From Enterococcus faecium (GTDB lineage: Bacteria > Bacillota > Bacilli > Lactobacillales > Enterococcaceae), in the NCBI RefSeq assembly GCF_029023785.1, contig NZ_CP118955.1, forward strand, positions 866,501-930,500: DNA of 64,000 nucleotides, given 5' to 3'. The position numbers were made by a program, and so were the translations under genes. Position 1 is the first letter of the stretch. Each line of letters starts with the position of its first letter. The notes beneath the pieces are model-generated. The model ran no database searches and was not told where the DNA came from. It saw only the letters and a list, made by a program, of their open reading frames with translations. Shown here one piece after another: positions 62,910 to 64,000 of the stretch.

Positions 62910-64000
62910 TGCGTTATTTGTATCAGCAACTCTTAGCTTTTTGCGGAATGGTCGCGTTGATCTTATTGATCGTTGGAGTTTCTTTTACACAACTGACAAA
63001 ACAAACGATTGAAGAAAACAATTACCAGCAACTGTTTGGATATGCTGAATCAGTTGAAAAGACAACGCAAACCTATGCCGATACGCTCCCGCAGTTTAGT
63101 CAAGATCAGGCGTTTCAAAATGCATTGCTGCTGACAGAGCAAGTACTGACAGAACAAAATGTGAACTTTATATTTATCGATAAAAACGAACGTGTCATTT
63201 ATCCGACTAATACAGCTTTACTGAATTTTACCTTAACAGCTGATCAATGGAAAAATCTGAGGAATGGACGTCAAGAAAAATTCACATCGAATAAAAATAT
63301 TTTAGGACAAGCACAGGCGACCTCTTACGCACTTGTGCCATTTAATTTGAATCATGAATTCTATGGAGCACTTGTAGTTAGTCAACCTGCGCGAAATATC
63401 GATAACAGCGTTCGTCCAATTACACTGAACCTGTTCAAAGGATTTATTTTTTCCAGTATCGTTGCAGTTATTGCCAGCTATGCTTTTGCAGCATTCCAAG
63501 TTAAGCGTATCAATCGGTTAAGGAATGCGACGAAAGAAGTGACGAATGGTAATTTTGATGTACAGCTCCCCGTACATGACAAAGATGAATTTGATGAGTT
63601 AGCAGATGATTTCAATAAAATGACGAATTCATTGAGAGAATCTCAAGCAGAAATTGAAGAACAAGAAAATCGTCGAAGACAATTTATGGCAGATGCTTCT
63701 CACGAGATGAGAACACCTCTTACGACAATCAACGGACTTCTGGAAGGGTTAGAATACAATGCAATCCCTGAAAATCAGCGAGAAAACGCGATTAAATTGA
63801 TGAAAAATGAAACAGAGCGTCTGATCCGTTTGGTGAATGAAAACTTGGATTATGAAAAAATCCGTACGAATCAAATCAGTATGGTCATTAAAAAATTCAA
63901 TGGAACAGAAACATTGAAAAATATTGTTGCACAGTTAGAAGCTAAAGCAGAAGCAGCAGGAGATACATTGACATTGAAAGCCGTTGATGATATTGATGTT
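62909..64000 (+). CDS. Sensor histidine kinase, partial (runs off window)
   Basis: ATG 62909 in TAATG; 364 codons are in the window. Helix 1 (about 7-29), an extracytoplasmic domain to about 172, helix 2 (174-194), HAMP (RINRLRNATKEVTNGNFDVQ, about 200-240) and HisKA with ADASHEMRTPLTTINGLLEG (His265). The ATP-binding domain lies beyond the window. The signal is unknown; the upstream SdpI-like gene hints at envelope stress. Confidence 0.9.
   Translation, partial: MRYLYQQLLAFCGMVALILLIVGVSFTQLTKQTIEENNYQQLFGYAESVEKTTQTYADTLPQFSQDQAFQNALLLTEQVLTEQNVNFIFIDKNERVIYPTNTALLNFTLTADQWKNLRNGRQEKFTSNKNILGQAQATSYALVPFNLNHEFYGALVVSQPARNIDNSVRPITLNLFKGFIFSSIVAVIASYAFAAFQVKRINRLRNATKEVTNGNFDVQLPVHDKDEFDELADDFNKMTNSLRESQAEIEEQENRRRQFMADASHEMRTPLTTINGLLEGLEYNAIPENQRENAIKLMKNETERLIRLVNENLDYEKIRTNQISMVIKKFNGTETLKNIVAQLEAKAEAAGDTLTLKAVDDIDV

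Noticed and set aside
1..64000. CRISPR arrays, rRNA and tRNA genes
   Set aside because: I found no regularly spaced direct repeats, no rRNA segments and no tRNA cloverleaf other than the tRNA-like part of ssrA.

Overview
The window is low-GC Firmicutes DNA and almost certainly an Enterococcus faecium chromosome. The evidence is the tmRNA tag peptide AKNENNSYALAA, the rpsP-khpA-rimM-trmD-rplS and ylxM-ffh housekeeping clusters, a typical enterococcal bile salt hydrolase, and a dense load of IS3, IS30, IS982, ISL3 and IS200-type elements. A stable core is cut by three integration events, and several genes carry inactivating mutations.

Layout. 1-4268: a MoxR / DUF58 / transglutaminase-type membrane operon on the minus strand, with a stop codon in moxR and a frameshift in the DUF58 gene; divergent from it is a Mga-like regulator with an in-frame TGA. 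4342-4911: a Phd-like antitoxin gene without a visible toxin. 5049-10790: a shrunken prophage or islet with an integrase C-terminus fused back-to-back to an endolysin C-terminus, an IS3 element, a DUF4231-type membrane protein, the first copy of a 2-kb bile salt hydrolase (bsh) segment, and a small SdpI-like membrane protein. It lies between two near-identical 20-bp repeats. 10855-26236: core genes, including two small membrane proteins, a pstS behind PhoP-box-like repeats, a CtpE-like P-type ATPase, phoPR, a DUF523 gene, ylxM-ffh, tag, a DHFR-fold reductase, an FMN reductase, rpsP-khpA, a lipoprotein, rimM-trmD and rplS.

26136-49145: a 22.9-kb genomic island. It is bounded by a 101-bp direct repeat of the 3' end of rplS plus its terminator. 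It carries a complete sucrose system (scrK, scrA, scrB, scrR), an N-acetylmannosamine-6-P epimerase with a PTS transporter under an RpiR regulator, an SOS-controlled Y-family polymerase with a YolD-like partner, a second identical bsh segment, two SOS-boxed small genes, resolvase relics and many IS elements. No intact integrase is present. 49146-57705: core again, with a stop-interrupted DUF2087 gene, a CPBP-protease fragment joined to a GH88 hydrolase fragment, an intact sugar ABC transporter with a YesL-like protein, acetoin genes alsS-budA, and msrC. 57795-60416: a decayed lipoprotein gene and a 2-kb islet at the 3' end of tmRNA. 60411-64000: ssrA, a Cof-type phosphatase, an SdpI-family protein and a two-component system that runs off the window.

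How it fits together. PhoPR probably controls the nearby pstS through the PhoP box. The island adds carbohydrate uptake (sucrose, amino-sugar), bile resistance and inducible mutagenesis, traits that fit gut colonisation. The most interesting pattern is that separate integration sites (rplS, tmRNA, and the 5-10.8 kb islet) carry pieces of the same module: an SOS-boxed small gene close to one attachment site and a small SdpI-like membrane protein close to the other. The 2-kb bsh segment is present twice in direct orientation with essential genes between the copies, so simple recombinational loss should be lethal.
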